Assembly: GCA_029263475.1 (NCBI GenBank)
Contig: JAJCXK010000087.1
Location: 1 to 64,000, forward strand
Source: Candidatus Nitrosopumilus sp.
GTDB taxonomy: Archaea; Thermoproteota; Nitrososphaeria; Nitrososphaerales; Nitrosopumilaceae
DNA length: 64,000 nt
Reading direction: 5' to 3'
The translations under genes and the position numbers were made by a program. Below, piece by piece: positions 18,155-26,994 of the stretch (within the stretch, counting starts at the first letter, position 1; every line of letters starts with the position of its first letter). A model generated the notes under the pieces. The model ran no database searches. It was given only the letters and a program-made list of their open reading frames with translations, and was not told the DNA's origin.

Positions 18155-18592
18155 ATGGGCGAAATTACAATCAGAGAACTGAAAATAGAAGACATTTGGA
18201 ATGGGTTTCTCAACTCACTGGACTCATTGACGCTGGCTAGCGACATTGATAAAAATAAAGCAGAAAAGGTTTTTGAGAGAATTAATTCAAACCCAGATTA
18301 CATCATAGCAGTTGCAGAACTAGAAGGAAAAATAGTAGGCACTACCACGCTTTTCATAGAATCTAAATTTATTCACAAAGGAGGATTTGTCGGACATATT
18401 GAAGATGTCTCAGTAGACAAGGATTTTCACGGCCAAAAAATAGGTCAAAAAATAATGGAATACCTCTTGAACATTTCAAAGGAAAGGGGATGCTACAAGA
18501 CAATCTTGAATTGCACAGAGGACGTAAAGCCGTTTTATGAAAAACTGGGTTTCAGACAAGTGGCAAACGAATTAAGAATAGATAATATCTAG
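18155..18592 (+). CDS. GNAT-family N-acetyltransferase, GNA1-like
   Basis: The 145-residue protein has the single GNAT fold that moves an acetyl group from acetyl-CoA to an amine. Strand 4 reads GHIEDVSVDKDFHGQKIG, with QKIGQK forming the pyrophosphate loop near residue 95, and the late FYEKLGFR (about 129-136) is typical. Overall it most resembles glucosamine 6-phosphate N-acetyltransferase of the GNA1 type, but substrate cannot be fixed from sequence. A purine-rich GGAG lies 9 nt before the ATG. Its stop overlaps the convergent membrane gene by 4 nt. Confidence 0.82.
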   Translation: MGEITIRELKIEDIWNGFLNSLDSLTLASDIDKNKAEKVFERINSNPDYIIAVAELEGKIVGTTTLFIESKFIHKGGFVGHIEDVSVDKDFHGQKIGQKIMEYLLNISKERGCYKTILNCTEDVKPFYEKLGFRQVANELRIDNI

Positions 18593-19029
18593 AAGTACTC
18601 TTTTTTTGGACGCCTTTTTTTCTGTTTTGACAGATATGCACCAACAGCAATCACCACACCAGATAATGCCATAAACAAAATTGGTAGAAATTTAACAGTG
18701 TCTGTAAGATAAATATCGTCAATTTTTTCTATCATTGAATAGCAAACCAACATTCCTATTAACAAGATTATACCTCCAACCACTATCAGGCCACCTATTT
18801 GCCTTGAACCGTATTGTTTTGACATGATAAATGCGACAGCAGCTAATACCCCAGCAGGTGCAACGCCAATTGAAATAAACTGAATTATTTTAGCATTTGC
18901 ATCAAAGGATCGTGCAAATCCAAAATCTTCTTCGACGGTAAGCATAAAGTTGTAAACTGAGATCATTTCGCCTGCAAACATTGCAAACAATGCAACACTG
19001 GTAACTGCAAGCCACTTCTCAATTGCCAT
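18589..19029 (-). CDS. Four-span membrane protein of unknown function
   Basis: The 146-residue chain has about four hydrophobic segments: residues 7-27, 47-68, 78-98 and 112-131, with a basic tail KKRRPKKEYF. Between spans one and two is a soluble acidic loop. No transporter or enzyme motif is visible. The tail's positive charges suggest a cytoplasmic C-terminus. It lies upstream of nothing obvious in its direction and converges on the GNAT gene, so context gives no role. Thaumarchaeal lineages have many such small membrane proteins. Confidence 0.75.
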   Translation of the reverse strand: MAIEKWLAVTSVALFAMFAGEMISVYNFMLTVEEDFGFARSFDANAKIIQFISIGVAPAGVLAAVAFIMSKQYGSRQIGGLIVVGGIILLIGMLVCYSMIEKIDDIYLTDTVKFLPILFMALSGVVIAVGAYLSKQKKRRPKKEYF

Positions 19030-19071
19030 AATTTTAACAGATTTTAGTTGATAAATAAATCATTCAAAAAA

Positions 19072-20091
19072 TCATACAATGCCAACCAGATTAGCTAGTT
19101 CCTTCCTAGAAGCTGCGCCAAGTTTTTCAGCCGCTTGTTCTGGAGACACATCATTTAAGAAAATTCCATATCCACGTTCCAGCCCAGACCAAGACTTGGT
19201 TATGGGATAAACTTCGATATGCCAATGGATTTGTCGACTGTTTTTCTTTTCAGGGGAGAGATGAAAGACCAAATTATATGAAACATTTTTGACGGTTTTT
19301 GACAAACCTCCCAACGTAGATCTTAGAATTAATGACAAGTCATTGATTTCTTTTTGAGTGATTTTTGAGAAACGGGTAACATGCTTTTTGGGAGAAATCC
19401 AAAACTCATAAGGATATGAAGGAGCCCAAGGGCAATACGCGATAAATCCTTCAGTTTGAAGAATTTGTCTAGAACCGCCAATTTCCTCATTGACAGTCTG
19501 ACATACGGGACAAACGCCTTTTTCATTTAAAATTTTATGAGAGGATTCAGCTTCGGTTTCGATGACAGGTGGAATGGTAGAAAAAGTCAAAAGATTGAGG
19601 TGCGGGTGAGGATTAGCATTGCCAGCCAATTCACCATGATCAGCGTAGATGGAAACGTAAGTTACGCCTTTTTGCGTATAAAGCCATCGCAATCTATCCT
19701 GAACAACAACTAGGACATTTGACCATTGTTCAGTGTCAATTGTCGCAAAAGTATCTTTTTCGTTTGGAGATGCAACCACAATGTAGTGATATCCATATGC
19801 AGGTTCACTGTAGAAAGGTTTGTCACTGTAAGAATTTTCAGTATCTATTGAAACTATAGGGTTTTTGCTTTCAAAAACTCGGATCGCCCAATTTTTTACA
19901 AAGTCTTCACCCTCATTATCTTGAAGACGTTGAAGCATCCCATCTTTTGCGACAAGCGATAGAACAGATGGATTGGTCATCGTTTCATTGCCAGGTGCAA
20001 AAGGTGATTTTTTTGGATCAATTACTTTGTCATCCTTTTTAGAGACAATCATGAAACGCTCAGAAACATAGTCCTTACGCATGTCACCCAT
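19072..20091 (-). CDS. GalT-like nucleotidyltransferase (HIT superfamily)
   Basis: The 339-residue protein has the two-HIT-repeat layout of galactose-1-phosphate uridylyltransferase. Zinc-type CPVC lies near residue 194. The region ANPHPHLN near 159-166 matches the substrate loop, and the C-terminal QIHWHIEVYP near 291-300 holds the second HIT-like His triplet. The active-site HPH motif is followed by Leu where GalT has Gly-Gln, so the substrate may be another nucleotide sugar or ADP-sugar. It acts in the cytoplasm. It is a single gene with an ATG near TATA-like sequence and no sugar genes around it. Confidence 0.82.
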   Translation of the reverse strand: MGDMRKDYVSERFMIVSKKDDKVIDPKKSPFAPGNETMTNPSVLSLVAKDGMLQRLQDNEGEDFVKNWAIRVFESKNPIVSIDTENSYSDKPFYSEPAYGYHYIVVASPNEKDTFATIDTEQWSNVLVVVQDRLRWLYTQKGVTYVSIYADHGELAGNANPHPHLNLLTFSTIPPVIETEAESSHKILNEKGVCPVCQTVNEEIGGSRQILQTEGFIAYCPWAPSYPYEFWISPKKHVTRFSKITQKEINDLSLILRSTLGGLSKTVKNVSYNLVFHLSPEKKNSRQIHWHIEVYPITKSWSGLERGYGIFLNDVSPEQAAEKLGAASRKELANLVGIV

Positions 20092-20314
20092 AATGGTTAG
20101 TTACAACACTTGTGTGTTAAAGTGTTTACTAAAAACTATCAGAAATAAAAATTGAGAAATGTTTCTGAAAAAACTTGTCAAAGTGATGGAGAATACTAAT
20201 CATTCAAGAAGATAAATTATCTGAAACTGGACTTATCAAATTTTTTAGTTTATTCATTGACTTTATTGTAAGACTTAAAACAGAGCATCAGGTCTGGACT
20301 AAACAGGGATTGTT

Positions 20315-21601
20315 TTGGATAATTCAGATATTCACATAGTCTATGTTCTTTTGGACGGAGTAGGGGATCTTCCACATCCAGATTTGGATGGAAAAACTCC
20401 ACTAGAGGCCGCAAATACACCTACTCTAGATAAAATTGCCAGTAATGGGGTAATTGGCGAGGTAATTTCAGTTGGAAAGGGAATAGCTCCAGAATCAGAC
20501 ATTGCCGTTTTCAACATGTTAGGATACAAGTTTGATCATGCAGACTATGCCGGCAGAGGAGTCATTGAAGCCATAGGAGTTGGAACGGATTTCAGAGACG
20601 GTGATTTAGCATTAAGAGGTAATTTTTCAACATTAAATGAAGAAGATTCGATTATCGATAGAAGGGCAGGAAGACAGATTGCAAAAGAAGATGCAGATGG
20701 AATTGCTAGAGAAATTGAAACAAAGATAAAATTTTCAAATCCAAATACATCAGTAGTGGTTTCACCCACTATTGGTCACAGAGTTACAATAAGGATTAGA
20801 ACAGATTCTCAAAAATTATCATCGAGAATTACCAATACTGATCCGGCGTACAGCAATGTTGGAGGTATGGGAGTGGCAAAAAATGTCGGCGACGTTTTGA
20901 AAATTGAGAAATGTTTACCAATGGAAAATACGGAGGACGCCAAATTTACAGCAAATATCGTAAATGAGTTTTCAGAACAATCAACGAAAATAATGAAAGA
21001 GAGCTACATTAACAGAAAACGTAAAGAGGAAAATAAAAAAGAACTTAGCTGTATTCTACTCAGAGATGCAGGAAACAAGTATCCAGATGTGCCATCAATA
21101 AATGAAAAACACGCAATGCAGTTTTCATGCATAGTAGACATGCCAGTGGAACTAGGGATATCAGACGTTCTCAAGATGAAGGCGTTTGAAGCTGGTGGAT
21201 TGACAGATTATGAAGAAAAAGCCAGAGTGGCTGCAAAGGCAATGGACACTCAAAATGCAATTTACGTTCACCTTAAAGGACCAGATGAGTTTGGTCATGA
21301 CGGAGATGCAATAGGAAAGATGAAAAACATAGAGGAAATTGATCAAAGATTTTTCAAAACTCTTGTAGAGAATATCGATTCAAGTAAAGTTGTCATCATG
21401 ATTTCAGCTGATCATTCAACTCCGTGCATTAACAAAGGACACAGCGATGATCCGGTCCCAATTGTGGTTTCAGGAGATTTCATTAAAAACGACGGAACGA
21501 CACGAATGACTGAAGTGCAAGCAAAGAAAGGTAGCATAGGATTAATTCAAGGTGCAGAAGTAGTGTCAAAATCCATAGAGTTAATCAAATCTCAAACATA
21601 G
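20315..21601 (+). CDS. apgM: 2,3-bisphosphoglycerate-independent phosphoglycerate mutase, archaeal
   Basis: ApgM interconverts 3- and 2-phosphoglycerate in glycolysis and gluconeogenesis, using two metal ions and a phosphoserine intermediate. Family marks are LDGVGD near residue 13, the catalytic serine in PESDIAVFNMLGY near 58, the YAGRG loop, and late metal ligands in HLKGPDEFGHDGD (about 321-333) and SADHSTPC (about 362-369). At 428 residues it has normal length. The start is TTG at 20315; no better ATG exists near it. Its 3' end overlaps the convergent DUF309 gene by 17 nt. Confidence 0.92.
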   Translation: MDNSDIHIVYVLLDGVGDLPHPDLDGKTPLEAANTPTLDKIASNGVIGEVISVGKGIAPESDIAVFNMLGYKFDHADYAGRGVIEAIGVGTDFRDGDLALRGNFSTLNEEDSIIDRRAGRQIAKEDADGIAREIETKIKFSNPNTSVVVSPTIGHRVTIRIRTDSQKLSSRITNTDPAYSNVGGMGVAKNVGDVLKIEKCLPMENTEDAKFTANIVNEFSEQSTKIMKESYINRKRKEENKKELSCILLRDAGNKYPDVPSINEKHAMQFSCIVDMPVELGISDVLKMKAFEAGGLTDYEEKARVAAKAMDTQNAIYVHLKGPDEFGHDGDAIGKMKNIEEIDQRFFKTLVENIDSSKVVIMISADHSTPCINKGHSDDPVPIVVSGDFIKNDGTTRMTEVQAKKGSIGLIQGAEVVSKSIELIKSQT

Positions 21602-22148
21602 TTAGTTTTTTCACTTGTTGCATCTCAATTGCTTTTGCCCTCATTCTATCAACATCAATTGAGTGATATACAGAAGGCGAAGTGCCCAGTTTCTCCAATG
21701 CCCGGCTCAACATACCAACGCCGATGCTTTCTTCGTTTGCCTGCTCATGAGCAAACGCAACGGCTACCAGGATTATTCCTTGGACAAGTTCTTTTTCGCG
21801 TCCATAGCATTGATTCCAGACCCCTTCAAATGCCTCATGACACTCCCAAAATCTTTCACTATTATAGAAAAATATCCCATCAGTGATTCCTTTCTCTTTT
21901 TCAATATGCTCCTCAAAAACATGTCGTACATTGTCAACATCCCCAATAGGAGACAACTTTTCAAGCAGCTTATCCAAATCTTCTTTTTCGGCAGCTACAT
22001 CAAATTCAGTGAACGTAGTTGCAACTCTTGCAAGTCTAACTGAGACATTCTTCATGTCAGAAACAAGATCTCTAGCTTTACGAGCAAGTTCTCTGCAGTT
22101 TTTTGGTAAATATCCATCATTTTTGAAATGTAACAAATATCGTTCCAT
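21585..22148 (-). CDS. DUF309-family protein
   Basis: The C-terminal half contains the DUF309 signature: FYNSERFWECHEAFEGVW near residue 92-109, followed by LVQGIILVAVAFAHE, a helical metal-binding-like motif of unknown function seen in bacteria and archaea. The N-terminal 80 residues are a charged helical region. A longer frame exists upstream to 22193, but it would run into the divergent promoter, so I use ATG 22148 (MERYLLHF), giving 187 residues. It is divergent from the S24e gene with about 80 nt between starts. Confidence 0.82.
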   Translation of the reverse strand: MERYLLHFKNDGYLPKNCRELARKARDLVSDMKNVSVRLARVATTFTEFDVAAEKEDLDKLLEKLSPIGDVDNVRHVFEEHIEKEKGITDGIFFYNSERFWECHEAFEGVWNQCYGREKELVQGIILVAVAFAHEQANEESIGVGMLSRALEKLGTSPSVYHSIDVDRMRAKAIEMQQVKKLTMFEI

Positions 22149-22230
22149 AAGATAGAACAAAAGGAATTTCTTAAATTTCTTCTGGAATAACAATCAAGGT
22201 TTATATGAAATATGCAGAGATTTTTGATAC

Positions 22231-22605
22231 ATGTCCATAATAGAGACACTTACAGACGTTGATAACAGCTTTCTATCCAGGAGAGAATTAACCTGTAATT
22301 TTGCAGGACTTGGAGGCAAACTGAAGAGCCTAGAAGCTGCAGACATGATTACAAAAGAATTCAAACTGAGTGGTAAATTCGTCATCCCAATGAGATTAAA
22401 AACTCACGTAGGTAAATCTCTGGTTACAGGAACATTCTATGTCTATGAGGATGAAGGATTGGCAAAAAAGCATGTCAATCCAACAATATTTTCAAGAATA
22501 GAGAAAACTAAAGCAAAAATAGCAGAAGCTGCAGCGGCAGCAAAAGAGGCCTCCGAAGAGTCACAGGTAAAAGAACCTAAAGAAGAAGAGGAGAAATCAG
22601 AATAA
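22231..22605 (+). CDS. rps24e: 30S ribosomal protein S24e
   Basis: The first 95 residues match archaeal/eukaryotic ribosomal protein S24e, with the conserved LLSRRE-like SFLSRREL region near residue 13 and [14 protein letters not shown] near 67. The last 30 residues form an Ala/Glu/Lys-rich tail that is longer than in many homologues. S24e is a small-subunit protein found only in archaea and eukaryotes. The stop overlaps the start of S27ae by one base (TAATG), so the two are translated from one message. A TATA-like TTTATATG lies near 22200-22207, about 26 nt upstream. Confidence 0.95.
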   Translation: MSIIETLTDVDNSFLSRRELTCNFAGLGGKLKSLEAADMITKEFKLSGKFVIPMRLKTHVGKSLVTGTFYVYEDEGLAKKHVNPTIFSRIEKTKAKIAEAAAAAKEASEESQVKEPKEEEEKSE

Positions 22606-22790
22606 TGCCCGTAGAAAAGAAAGGCAATAAAGGATCCAGTCCCAGCATCGCGTCATATTACAAAGTTGATGGCGATAAAGCATCAAGAACCAGAAAAATT
22701 TGCTCAAGATGTGGAAAGGGAACTTTTATGGCGCAACACAAGGACAGACACACCTGCGGTAAATGTGGGTTAACAGAATTTATCCAGTGA
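22605..22790 (+). CDS. rps27ae: 30S ribosomal protein S27ae
   Basis: This 61-residue zinc-ribbon ribosomal protein has [18 protein letters not shown] followed by CGKCG, giving CX2C...CX2C, the standard S27ae zinc site of archaea (in eukaryotes fused to ubiquitin). The N-terminal part is basic. It is encoded directly after S24e with a one-base overlap, an arrangement widely kept in archaea. No terminator hairpin is obvious after the stop, only AT-rich sequence. Confidence 0.96.
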   Translation: MPVEKKGNKGSSPSIASYYKVDGDKASRTRKICSRCGKGTFMAQHKDRHTCGKCGLTEFIQ

Positions 22791-23789
22791 CTTTCAAATA
22801 AATAAATAAATTTTAAGTTATCATTTGGAGTTTTTCATATACAATAATTATCTAATTAATCGATGAAAAGGGACATCTCGACAGACTGTGTAATACATTA
22901 AAAATAATGTAAACCACCTTCATAATTTTCAAAACAATGAAAGACATAGAGGGACGTATCCATTCCTCTTAATGTTAGCACAACCAATGGAATTATTTTG
23001 GGCAACATGGCTTCTGAATCATTTGATGAAGATGTATTAAAAATATTGAAAAACATGTCTGAAAAATCAAGAGATAGAATTTTCAAAGATAATTCCAATG
23101 AACATTCTAATTATGAAAAAATTTGGAATAAAGCAAAAAACATCTGAAGAATTAAATGAAGATACAGACGGGGATGAAGAGCCTAAAACATGTTTAACAC
23201 ATCCAAGTAATATCTTTGGCCTTACGATGATAATTCATGAATAAAATAATGTTGAGAAATTCTACAGATTATTGTGAGTAATAAATCAGCAGGATACCAG
23301 AATAGTTGAACAGGTAATATCAGGCACAAATTAGGCACAAGTCAATTTAGTGTATACGTACTGTACCTTACTATGAGAGTGCAATTTTCCAGACAGCAAG
23401 CGATGTTTTTGATTTGTTCAACAAGAGATGTCTCTTTTATTGCCAGGCCTTAAGATGGTTGATGTCAGGCTTTGCGTATCGAAATGTGATATGAGTAAAT
23501 GAATGTCTTAATTTCAACACACCCAATTTTTCATTTGTACCATCCCTTCTCATTTGTCTGACCTGTATTTCATTTACAAATAATTCCAAAACACACACAT
23601 TATTTTTTCATCTTGTTGCTCAAAGTTGTTCAAGTTTGAAAGTTCTACAGTCATCTTACCATACTTTCTTGTTGTTTACATCGTACAATCAAACAAAAAA
23701 TCACCAACCCCTTTAGATAGTATTTTTTGACATAATTTTTCAACATTACAACCTCATTTGGAAGAATGATAAGTTGGAATTCATATTTT
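22791..23789. other. 1-kb region without a confident gene
   Basis: The stretch has no frame above 60 codons that looks coding. Weak candidates are a 46-codon plus frame at 23007-23147 (listed), a 43-codon overlapping plus frame at 23113-23244 and a 26-codon frame at 23373-23453. The part from about 23340 to 23480 is richer in G+C than its flanks and may be a decayed gene. An 8-bp unit AGGCACAA occurs twice within 13 nt near 23321-23340. No RNA family is recognised. Confidence 0.5.
23007..23147 (+). CDS. Possible small charged helical protein (46 aa)
   Basis: ATG 23007 opens 46 codons. The product starts MASESFDEDVLKILKNMSEK and is highly charged with a regular helical pattern, which is more protein-like than the reverse frame. 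A second frame overlapping its end (23113-23244, MKKFGIKQ...) is similarly charged, so a former longer gene with a frameshift is possible. No domain is recognised. This is a weak call. Confidence 0.3.
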   Translation: MASESFDEDVLKILKNMSEKSRDRIFKDNSNEHSNYEKIWNKAKNI

Positions 23790-24497
23790 CTAATAGAGTC
23801 TTTTTTTGTGAATCTTAGAACTTTTTTCTTCAAGTTGTGCAATTTTGGAAACAAACACAGGATCAAGACTAATTTTGGAAAGAGACTCTGCAGATAATTT
23901 CACGGTATTTGCATCCAGAGATATGTTGGATTTAGGGAGATTTTTATCAGCCCAAAATTTCATAACTTTATCTTCTAGCTTAAAATCACGAAAACCGGCG
24001 GGAAATTTTTTTGTGATATGATTTAGCAGTGTTCTGTCTTTGAAAACCACACGAGGTTCAAACAACCGGGTTTCATCGCTGTAAACATTTTCAAACAGGT
24101 TACCTGAAATTTCGTCCGATAATAATTCCATTTTGGATATTTTTCGCATCATGTCCAAAAAATGCAGAAACTCATGGGCCAAAATTGCATGAATTGTACC
24201 CCTTAGGCCGTAAGCAATCAGAGGAGCAGAAATTTGTATTACCACCTGAAATTTATCATCAAATAAAACAGGAATGGTTCGAGCAAATAAAATTCCAAAC
24301 TCATAGGAGTTTTGACCAGGAGAAGTCAATACCAGCGAAGGTTCCACGTAAGCTACAGGATATCGAATCCCAGACGCTTTTTCAATTCTATTTATCCCCG
24401 CAATAGCTATTGGGAAGCGTTTTACGGTCAATTCAAAAACATCATCAGGAATTATTCCCTTAGAATGCGCATCTTTGAAACGAATCAGTGGATCCAA
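23790..24497 (-). CDS. Zincin-like protein with HEFLH motif
   Basis: The 235-residue protein contains AHEFLHFLD with HEFLH at residues 108-112, the HExxH metal site of zincin-type metallopeptidases. A possible third ligand, Glu125/Asp127 in LLSDEISG, lies further on. No signal peptide or membrane span is seen, so it should act in the cytoplasm. The C-terminal 60 residues are Lys/Ser-rich. The start is TTG at 24497 (MDPLIRFK). Peptidase activity is inferred from HExxH only, and no named family is recognised. It may share a transcript with the small basic gene just upstream. Confidence 0.72.
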   Translation of the reverse strand: MDPLIRFKDAHSKGIIPDDVFELTVKRFPIAIAGINRIEKASGIRYPVAYVEPSLVLTSPGQNSYEFGILFARTIPVLFDDKFQVVIQISAPLIAYGLRGTIHAILAHEFLHFLDMMRKISKMELLSDEISGNLFENVYSDETRLFEPRVVFKDRTLLNHITKKFPAGFRDFKLEDKVMKFWADKNLPKSNISLDANTVKLSAESLSKISLDPVFVSKIAQLEEKSSKIHKKRLY

Positions 24498-24539
24498 CAG
24501 TACTCATCGACAATTCTTAATGTAAAAAGGTTGATTAGA

Positions 24540-24632
24540 TCAGGAACGTGTTTTACCGGCTTTTTTTATTTTGCGTCTACTAGCAGTTTGATCAGCACGT
24601 CTCATATGTTTACCTTTTTTTCTCACTGGCAT
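24540..24632 (-). CDS. Very basic 30-residue micro-protein
   Basis: An ATG complementary to 24630-24632 opens 30 codons ending in TGA. The product, starting MPVRKKGKHMRR, has about 14 Lys/Arg residues and no acidic run, similar in character to tiny ribosomal proteins such as eL41, though it is not that sequence. It lies 42 nt upstream of the HEFLH gene in the same direction. The strong basic bias and clean ends make it more than a random frame. A ribosomal or nucleic-acid-binding role is inference. Confidence 0.5.
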   Translation of the reverse strand: MPVRKKGKHMRRADQTASRRKIKKAGKTRS

Positions 24633-24781
24633 GACAATATTCAATATTTAGCGCTAGTTAATTGTTATCATAGACGAATAAAACGTCAAAATTTCAACTA
24701 ACTTGACTTCTAAAATAGGATAAAGAAGATCCTAAAACAGCACGACCAAATTATAGTCAATTAAACAGATTGGCGATTAAT

Positions 24782-25205
24782 TCATTCTTCTTTTATGGAT
24801 TTTGTAGGAATAATTTTCTCATCGGTTTCGTTTAACCCCAATATTGGAGACATATTCCTTTTTCAGTCACGACAATTTTGAAATTCCCCTCAAGACTGGC
24901 CTGAGTCACTTCCAATATCTTTAGATCCTTGGCATTTCCGACAAAGTATATTTTCACAGATTCATTGACAAGCTGAATTAATTTTGCCCTAGCCTGTGCA
25001 ACCATCTCAATAGCCTGAGATTTGCCTTCTGCCTCTTTGATACTTGACATTCTTTCATCATTGGTTTAGGTTTCGCGAGATTGGTAAAATCAATTGTAGA
25101 TTGCTGATCATTTTTAGCCTTGATGACCATTTTCATGGTTTCTTAAACGCCATCCGGAGGCTCTATTTCTTTGAGCTCGACTCTAGTAATAGTAATCCCT
25201 AGACA
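24782..25205 (-). pseudogene. Decayed SPFH/stomatin-family gene
   Basis: Translating the minus strand in joined frames recovers the C-terminal half of an SPFH protein. Pieces in order are TRVELKEIEPPDGV, then a stop, then MKMVIKAKNDQQSTIDF, then AEGKSQAIEMVAQARAK and NFKIVVTEKG, then LNETDEKIIPTKS. They align with TPPPDVQDTMNMVIKAEN, AEGEAKAIELVNKAAN and NSKIIVTKDG of the intact gene at 25602-26534. At least one in-frame stop and two frameshifts (near 25050 and 24855) separate the pieces, and the N-terminal membrane anchor is missing. It is a diverged paralogue that has lost function. Confidence 0.75.
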
Positions 25206-25601
25206 GTTACGTTAGATTAAGCGGTAAACAAATAATTTATTTTTGTAGAAAATGCAAAAAACAATTTGGTACTGAGACTAAAAGAAACAAACTGTGATAT
25301 GAAATTCATATTATGAGGATTGATGACGAATGACAATTGTCAGGGGAAGTAAGTATACAGGTTTAACTTTGATTATACTGTATTATCACCAAATCTGAAA
25401 CAATGACAAATATGTACATCAGAAAATCGTGTACAAAGAATCCTAATGTAACGGATCTATATGTAATCAGTAAGTTAGGATGGGGAAAACGGGTATTATG
25501 TACAAGCCAAAACTAGTGGGAGAAAGATCGAGGACAATAAGAAAGGTTGTAAAGTATTAAAAACAAAAACATTTTAAATCTCAGTCTCAAGTTCATCCAA
25601 T
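25206..25601. other. Intergenic region with a possible zinc-finger fragment
   Basis: No complete gene is seen. A plus-strand frame at about 25208-25297 reads SGKQIIYFCRKCKKQFG and then a charged end, resembling the N-terminal zinc ribbon of IS1-type transposases or similar zinc ribbons, without a start codon. The rest holds short unlinked frames. AT-rich sequence near 25560-25580 (TATTAAAAAC) is a likely promoter element for the SPFH gene. The segment separates the SPFH pseudogene from its intact relative. Confidence 0.45.
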
Positions 25602-26534
25602 ATGGAAACATCTCAGATTATTTTGATTGTCGTGGCCGTTATCGGAGTAATTGTAATTTTATCTGGATTAAAAATTATCCGACCTACACACAGAGCTGCA
25701 GTAGAAACGCTGGGAAGATTTTCATCGTTTAAAAAATCAGGAATCATTTTTGTAATTCCAGTCATTCAAAAATTATTCTCTGTAAATATTACTGATACTT
25801 TAGTAGATGTTGAAAAACAATTTGTAATTACAAAAGATAATCTGAATTGTTCTGTAGATGCACAAATCTATTACAAAGTGGGCGAAGATGAAGCAAGTCT
25901 AAAGAAATCACTTTATTCTGTAAATGATTATGAATATCAAATTGTGCAATTGGCAAAAACAACTCTTAGAAGCATAATAGGAGATAGGGAATTTAAGGTT
26001 GTAAATTCTGATCGTACATCATTAAATCAAGCAGTTTTTGATTCGATGAGCATTGAGGCTGAAAAATGGGGGATTAGAATCGTCAGAGTAGAAGTCAAAG
26101 AAATTACTCCCCCTCCAGATGTCCAAGATACGATGAATATGGTCATCAAGGCAGAAAACGACAAACAAAGTGCAGTTAACTTTGCCATTGCGACAGAAAC
26201 AAAAGCAGATGGAGAGAAAAAAGCCAATATCAAAATGGCAGAGGGAAGAAGAGAGGCAATGATACTTGAAGCTAGAGGGAAAAAAGAATCTCAAGAATTG
26301 ATTGCCGAAGGAGAAGCAAAAGCCATTGAACTTGTAAACAAAGCTGCAAATGAATTCTTTATAGAGAATGCACAAATTTTGAAAAAACTACAAGTGACGG
26401 AGGAATCATTAAAGAACAACTCCAAAATCATCGTGACAAAAGATGGGATTGATCCAACACTAGTCATCAATGAAAACAATGACACGATAATCCCAACACC
26501 ACAAAAAGAAAAAAGTAGATATAGAAATCAATGA
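25602..26534 (+). CDS. SPFH/Band 7 membrane protein (stomatin-like)
   Basis: The 310-residue protein has one N-terminal membrane span (about residues 5-27, ILIVVAVIGVIVILSGL), an SPFH/Band 7 domain (about 28-190) with the GRFSSFKKSG and PPPDVQD markers, and an Ala/Glu/Lys-rich coiled coil (about 190-260) that ends in a Ser/Thr-rich tail. Such proteins form membrane rings or microdomains and often control membrane proteases. A partner NfeD gene, common elsewhere, is not seen next to it. A decayed paralogue lies divergently upstream. The start is ATG 25602. Confidence 0.9.
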   Translation: METSQIILIVVAVIGVIVILSGLKIIRPTHRAAVETLGRFSSFKKSGIIFVIPVIQKLFSVNITDTLVDVEKQFVITKDNLNCSVDAQIYYKVGEDEASLKKSLYSVNDYEYQIVQLAKTTLRSIIGDREFKVVNSDRTSLNQAVFDSMSIEAEKWGIRIVRVEVKEITPPPDVQDTMNMVIKAENDKQSAVNFAIATETKADGEKKANIKMAEGRREAMILEARGKKESQELIAEGEAKAIELVNKAANEFFIENAQILKKLQVTEESLKNNSKIIVTKDGIDPTLVINENNDTIIPTPQKEKSRYRNQ

Positions 26535-26583
26535 CTGAAAAACTACAGATTCATGAATCTAATACTGATGGACGATTGCTAAG

Positions 26584-26724
26584 GTGACAGTTGAATCATC
26601 ATGTAAAGTGGACATGATTTTGGTTTGTCCCAAATGCCTGTCATCAAAGATCTATAGATTAGATTGTGAAGAATACACTTGTCAGGAATGTGATACAAAG
26701 TTTGGGAAATGTGAGAACAGATGA
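26584..26724 (+). CDS. Zinc-ribbon micro-protein (46 aa)
   Basis: A GTG at 26584 opens 46 codons ending in TGA. The product has CPKC (residues 15-18) and CQEC (33-36) with YTCQECDTKFG, the layout of a short zinc ribbon, plus extra Cys at 7, 28 and 43. An alternative start is the ATG at residue 11. It lies 49 nt after the SPFH gene in the same direction, so it may share its message. A hairpin follows about 150 nt downstream. The family is not recognised, but the metal-binding pattern is clear. Confidence 0.55.
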   Translation: MTVESSCKVDMILVCPKCLSSKIYRLDCEEYTCQECDTKFGKCENR

Positions 26725-26871
26725 CAGTTAAGACAGCAAGTAAATTTAAAATGAATCTCTAGAAGAGTGCCTAAAATAGTTAGAAAATTAGACTCACCCA
26801 GGCATCAAAATATGTTCAGAGGTACTGTCTGTGATTATGAATCCAAACTGCACGTCCCAACACACTATTAC

Positions 26872-26899
26872 AAAATCACATACATTATTGTGTGATTTT
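26872..26899. terminator. Perfect 9-bp hairpin followed by a T-run
   Basis: AAAATCACA at 26872-26880 and TGTGATTTT at 26891-26899 are exact inverted repeats around a 10-nt loop, and the second arm continues into TTTTT on the plus strand. This could act as a transcription terminator for the short zinc-ribbon message, or as a binding site for a dimeric regulator. Archaeal termination mostly needs only T-runs, so the hairpin may have another role. Confidence 0.4.
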
Positions 26900-26994
26900 T
26901 ATAAGGAGTGTACTTCAAAAGATCTTAGATACAGTAATGTAACATAATAAAATAGTTCAAATGTCATTCAAGTTATTTTTGTGCTTACTTATAG

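Noticed and set aside
22898..23098. 66-residue minus-strand frame
   Set aside because: It lies opposite the more protein-like 46-residue plus frame and its Phe/Leu/Ser-rich composition is that of an antisense shadow.
23651..23866. 71-residue minus-strand frame at the end of the HEFLH gene
   Set aside because: It overlaps the 3' end of the better-supported gene in another frame, has hydrophobic and Lys-rich composition typical of AT-rich chance frames, and shows no motif.
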